Assembly: GCA_038248955.1 (NCBI GenBank)
Contig: JBBRWW010000132.1
Coordinates: 1 to 7,823 of the forward strand
Direction: 5' to 3'
DNA length: 7,823 nucleotides
DNA from: Lysobacter_K sp038248955
GTDB lineage: Bacteria > Pseudomonadota > Gammaproteobacteria > Xanthomonadales > Xanthomonadaceae
In this document: positions 6,163 through 7,823 of the stretch, in pieces
Layout: each line of letters starts with the position of its first letter
Position numbering within the stretch: the stretch's first letter is position 1
Program-made: the position numbers and the translations under genes
Notes under the pieces: model-generated
What the model saw: only the letters and a program-made list of their open reading frames with translations
The model's database searches: none
What the model was told of the DNA's origin: nothing

Positions 6163-6435
6163 CTACTTGGGCGGACGCTGCGCGGCGTTGTCCTGGACGT
6201 AGTGTTCGTCGGCGTCATGGTTGATCGAGTCGTCATAATCGCCGGCAACGCCGTTGCCGCGTTTGTCACGCAGATGGTCATGCACGTTCGCGCCGCGGGA
6301 CGCCAGGTCGACGTTCTCGAGCTTGTCCTGGATGCGGTTGTCGTCGGAGGGCTGGTGCAGCCCGGTCTTCTTGCCGCTGGCCTCGCCTTCGCTGCGGGAA
6401 GTGGAACCTGCGGACGTGTTCGGGGAGTTGTTCAT
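6163..6435 (-). CDS. Hypothetical hydrophilic, probably disordered 90-residue protein
   Basis: I do not recognise this protein. It has 90 residues, no membrane segment and no signal peptide. Its composition is dominated by Asn, Asp, Ser, Gly, Arg, Lys and Gln. It starts MNNSPNTSAGSTSRSEGEAS and contains DKLENVDLASRG and DYDDSINHDADEHYV, with a basic end QRPPK. Cysteine and tryptophan are absent. This points to a cytoplasmic, largely unfolded protein; small hydrophilic proteins of this kind are sometimes stress-related, but nothing here proves it. The start at 6435 is well supported, with GGAGA (complement of 6441-6445) 5 bases upstream; a longer frame starting at 6516 lacks such support. It is convergent with the polyketide operon and divergent from the esterase gene, so it is probably transcribed alone. 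A perfect hairpin lies in its leader at 6452-6470. Confidence 0.68.
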   Translation of the reverse strand: MNNSPNTSAGSTSRSEGEASGKKTGLHQPSDDNRIQDKLENVDLASRGANVHDHLRDKRGNGVAGDYDDSINHDADEHYVQDNAAQRPPK

Positions 6436-6851
6436 GGTGGTCTCCAGTACGGGTGGGCGCCAGGCCCACCTGCCGCGCGAGCACACGTGCGGGCCTGACG
6501 TGGCGCCATTGTCCAAGACGAGCCGTTAGCGCGCCGCGATAACGCAACGACATGCTGCGATGGCGCGGTGGGTGATGCCTGGATGCGGGTTTCGCTCGCC
6601 GATGTGCCGACACTCACACGAACGAGGCCGGGTGCCTCGACGGCCGAATCCGCGGGTGATCGCGCCACTTGATGGCCACCTGGGTGGGTGACTCCGGCCG
6701 CCCGGTGCCATCGGCCCATCACATCGGCCAGCACCGGCTCGCCTCGTAACCCTGATACCCGCGCCAGCGGTCACGGCTCTTGCACCGTGTGGTGACTAGC
6801 CTGAAAGACCGTCTGCTACAGCAGGCGGCTCTCCCCCCCAAGGAACCCGCC
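6436..6851. other. Divergent intergenic region between hypothetical gene and esterase gene
   Basis: This 416-base stretch must hold the promoters of both flanking genes. I find no recognisable protein in it, only high-GC open frames without good start signals. It contains a leader hairpin (6452-6470), an 8-base direct repeat CATCGGCC at 6709-6716 and 6722-6729, a short inverted repeat CTGCT/AGCAG around 6813-6824, and a run of seven C at 6833-6839 just before the esterase ribosome binding site. TTGCAC at 6780-6785 could be a -35 box, but no good -10 box follows at the right distance. Confidence 0.5.
6452..6470 (-). promoter_or_regulatory. Perfect hairpin in the leader of the 90-residue protein gene
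   Basis: GGTGGGC (6452-6458) and GCCCACC (6464-6470) form a 7-bp perfect stem around a 5-base loop. On the minus strand it lies about 6 bases upstream of the GGAGA ribosome binding site and 16 bases upstream of the start codon. It could be a protein-binding operator or an RNA structure that affects translation. No function is shown. Confidence 0.35.
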
Positions 6852-7820
6852 ATGGCCAAGATGGAACCCGTCAACGCGCAGATGCAGGACGTTCTCGACG
6901 CACTCGCCGCACTCGGCGGCAAGCCGATCGAGGATTGCACCGCACCCGAAGCCCGCAAGCAGCCCTTGCCCAACAAGGCGGTGGAGGCGCTGTTGAAATC
7001 GCGCGGCGCCAGCACGTCGCCCGAACAGGTCGCGAAGGTCGAGAACCGCGCGTTTCCCGGCCCCGGCGGCGATGTGCCGATCCGGATCTATACGCCCGCA
7101 GGCGCTGGGCCGTTCCCGGTGCTGCTGTACATCCACGGCGGCGGCTGGGTCATTGCCGATCTGGACACCTACGACGCCTCGCCCCGGGCGATGGCCAACG
7201 GCGTCGGCGCGGTCGTGGTATCCACCCATTATCGCCAAGGCCCCGAGGACAAGTTTCCGGCGGCCCATGACGACACCCTCGCCGCGTATCGGTGGGTCCT
7301 GGACAATGCCGCGTCGCTCAACGGCGACCCCGCCCGCATCGGCCTGGTTGGTGAAAGCGCGGGCGGCAACATGGCCTGCGCGATCGCCATCGCGGCGCGC
7401 GACCAGGGCCTGCAGGCACCCCTGCACCAGGTGCTGGTCTATCCGGTCGCCGACAACGACCTCCAATCGCCGTCCTACCTGTCCAACGCCGACGCCAAGC
7501 CACTGAGCAAGGCCATGATCGAATGGATGGTGGGTCATTACTGCCATGACATGTCCGAGGCCGCCGACCCGCGCATCGCGCTCGTCAAGCAGCCCGACCT
7601 GTCCAACCTGCCGCCGACCACCATCATCAACGCGCAGGTCGATCCGCTGCGCAGCGATGGCGAGAAGCTCGCCAAGGCCCTGCAGGCCGCTGGCAACGAC
7701 GTCGAGCAGAAGACCTACGCGGGTGTCACCCACGAATTCTTCGGCATGGCCGCCGTCGTCGATGAAGCCAGGCAGGCGCAACAGCTTGCCGCGAGCAAGT
7801 TGAAGGCCGCGCTGGCCTGA
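6852..7820 (+). CDS. Alpha/beta hydrolase, hormone-sensitive lipase-type (family IV) esterase
   Basis: This complete 322-residue serine hydrolase is expected to cleave carboxylic esters, most likely with short to medium acyl chains. The family IV signature is full: oxyanion-hole HGGGW (95-99), nucleophile elbow GESAGG (167-172) with Ser169, acid Asp264 in AQVDPLRSDG, and base His294 in GVTHEFFGM. The first 60-70 residues form the usual N-terminal cap region. There is no signal peptide, so it should act in the cytoplasm. ATG 6852 was chosen because AAGGA (6840-6844) lies 7 bases upstream; longer versions starting in the C-rich leader have no such signal. It is separated from the polyketide operon by a gene on the other strand and a 416-base gap, so co-transcription with it is unlikely. 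Substrate cannot be predicted from sequence. Confidence 0.93.
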   Translation: MAKMEPVNAQMQDVLDALAALGGKPIEDCTAPEARKQPLPNKAVEALLKSRGASTSPEQVAKVENRAFPGPGGDVPIRIYTPAGAGPFPVLLYIHGGGWVIADLDTYDASPRAMANGVGAVVVSTHYRQGPEDKFPAAHDDTLAAYRWVLDNAASLNGDPARIGLVGESAGGNMACAIAIAARDQGLQAPLHQVLVYPVADNDLQSPSYLSNADAKPLSKAMIEWMVGHYCHDMSEAADPRIALVKQPDLSNLPPTTIINAQVDPLRSDGEKLAKALQAAGNDVEQKTYAGVTHEFFGMAAVVDEARQAQQLAASKLKAALA

Positions 7821-7823
7821 CGC

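Noticed and set aside
6816..7781. 321-residue minus-strand open frame across the esterase gene
   Set aside because: It is antisense to a complete family IV esterase and has low-complexity Gly/Arg/Val/Asp composition.
6852..7820. Esterase as a tailoring enzyme of the polyketide operon
   Set aside because: It is separated by an opposite-strand gene and a 416-base gap, has its own ribosome binding site, and nothing ties its substrate to the pathway.

Overview
The window is GC-rich double-stranded genomic DNA with densely packed bacterial genes. Protein style, GC content and gene content suggest a high-GC gammaproteobacterium, possibly of the Xanthomonadaceae/Lysobacteraceae (Lysobacter or Luteimonas type). 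That placement is an inference; no rRNA or other marker gene is present. I see no tRNA, rRNA, CRISPR array, insertion sequence or phage gene.

Layout: (1) Positions 1-262 hold no recognisable gene but contain three perfect hairpins and a 12-bp palindrome upstream of the first gene. (2) 263-1030 (+) is a TerC-family integral membrane protein, followed by a strong GC hairpin at 1044-1065. (3) 1031-1391 is non-coding as far as I can see and must contain the promoter of the next operon. (4) 1392-6087 (+) is one tight operon: type III polyketide synthase, a possible 25-codon small ORF, a class I SAM-dependent methyltransferase, an FAD-dependent oxidoreductase, an acyl carrier protein and a FabF-like beta-ketoacyl-ACP synthase. 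Every stop overlaps the next start (GTGA, TGATG, ATGA, ATGA, TGATG), so translational coupling is likely. (5) 6163-6435 (-) encodes a 90-residue, very hydrophilic protein of unknown function, convergent with the operon. (6) 6436-6851 is a divergent intergenic region. (7) 6852-7820 (+) is a complete hormone-sensitive-lipase-type (family IV) alpha/beta hydrolase.

The most interesting part is the operon. The ACP and ketosynthase can plausibly supply or elongate an acyl chain. The type III synthase would extend it with malonyl units and cyclise it to an alkylresorcinol, alkylpyrone or similar aromatic lipid, and the methyltransferase and flavoenzyme would tailor the ring. This resembles in outline the phenolic-lipid pathways of Streptomyces (srs genes: type III PKS, methyltransferase, flavin hydroxylase) and Azotobacter (ars genes, where type III PKSs receive acyl chains from a fatty acid synthase). 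Here the acyl supplier appears to be a discrete ACP and ketosynthase pair. The catalytic residues of the PKS, ACP and ketosynthase are all present, so the pathway looks intact. The product cannot be read from the sequence.
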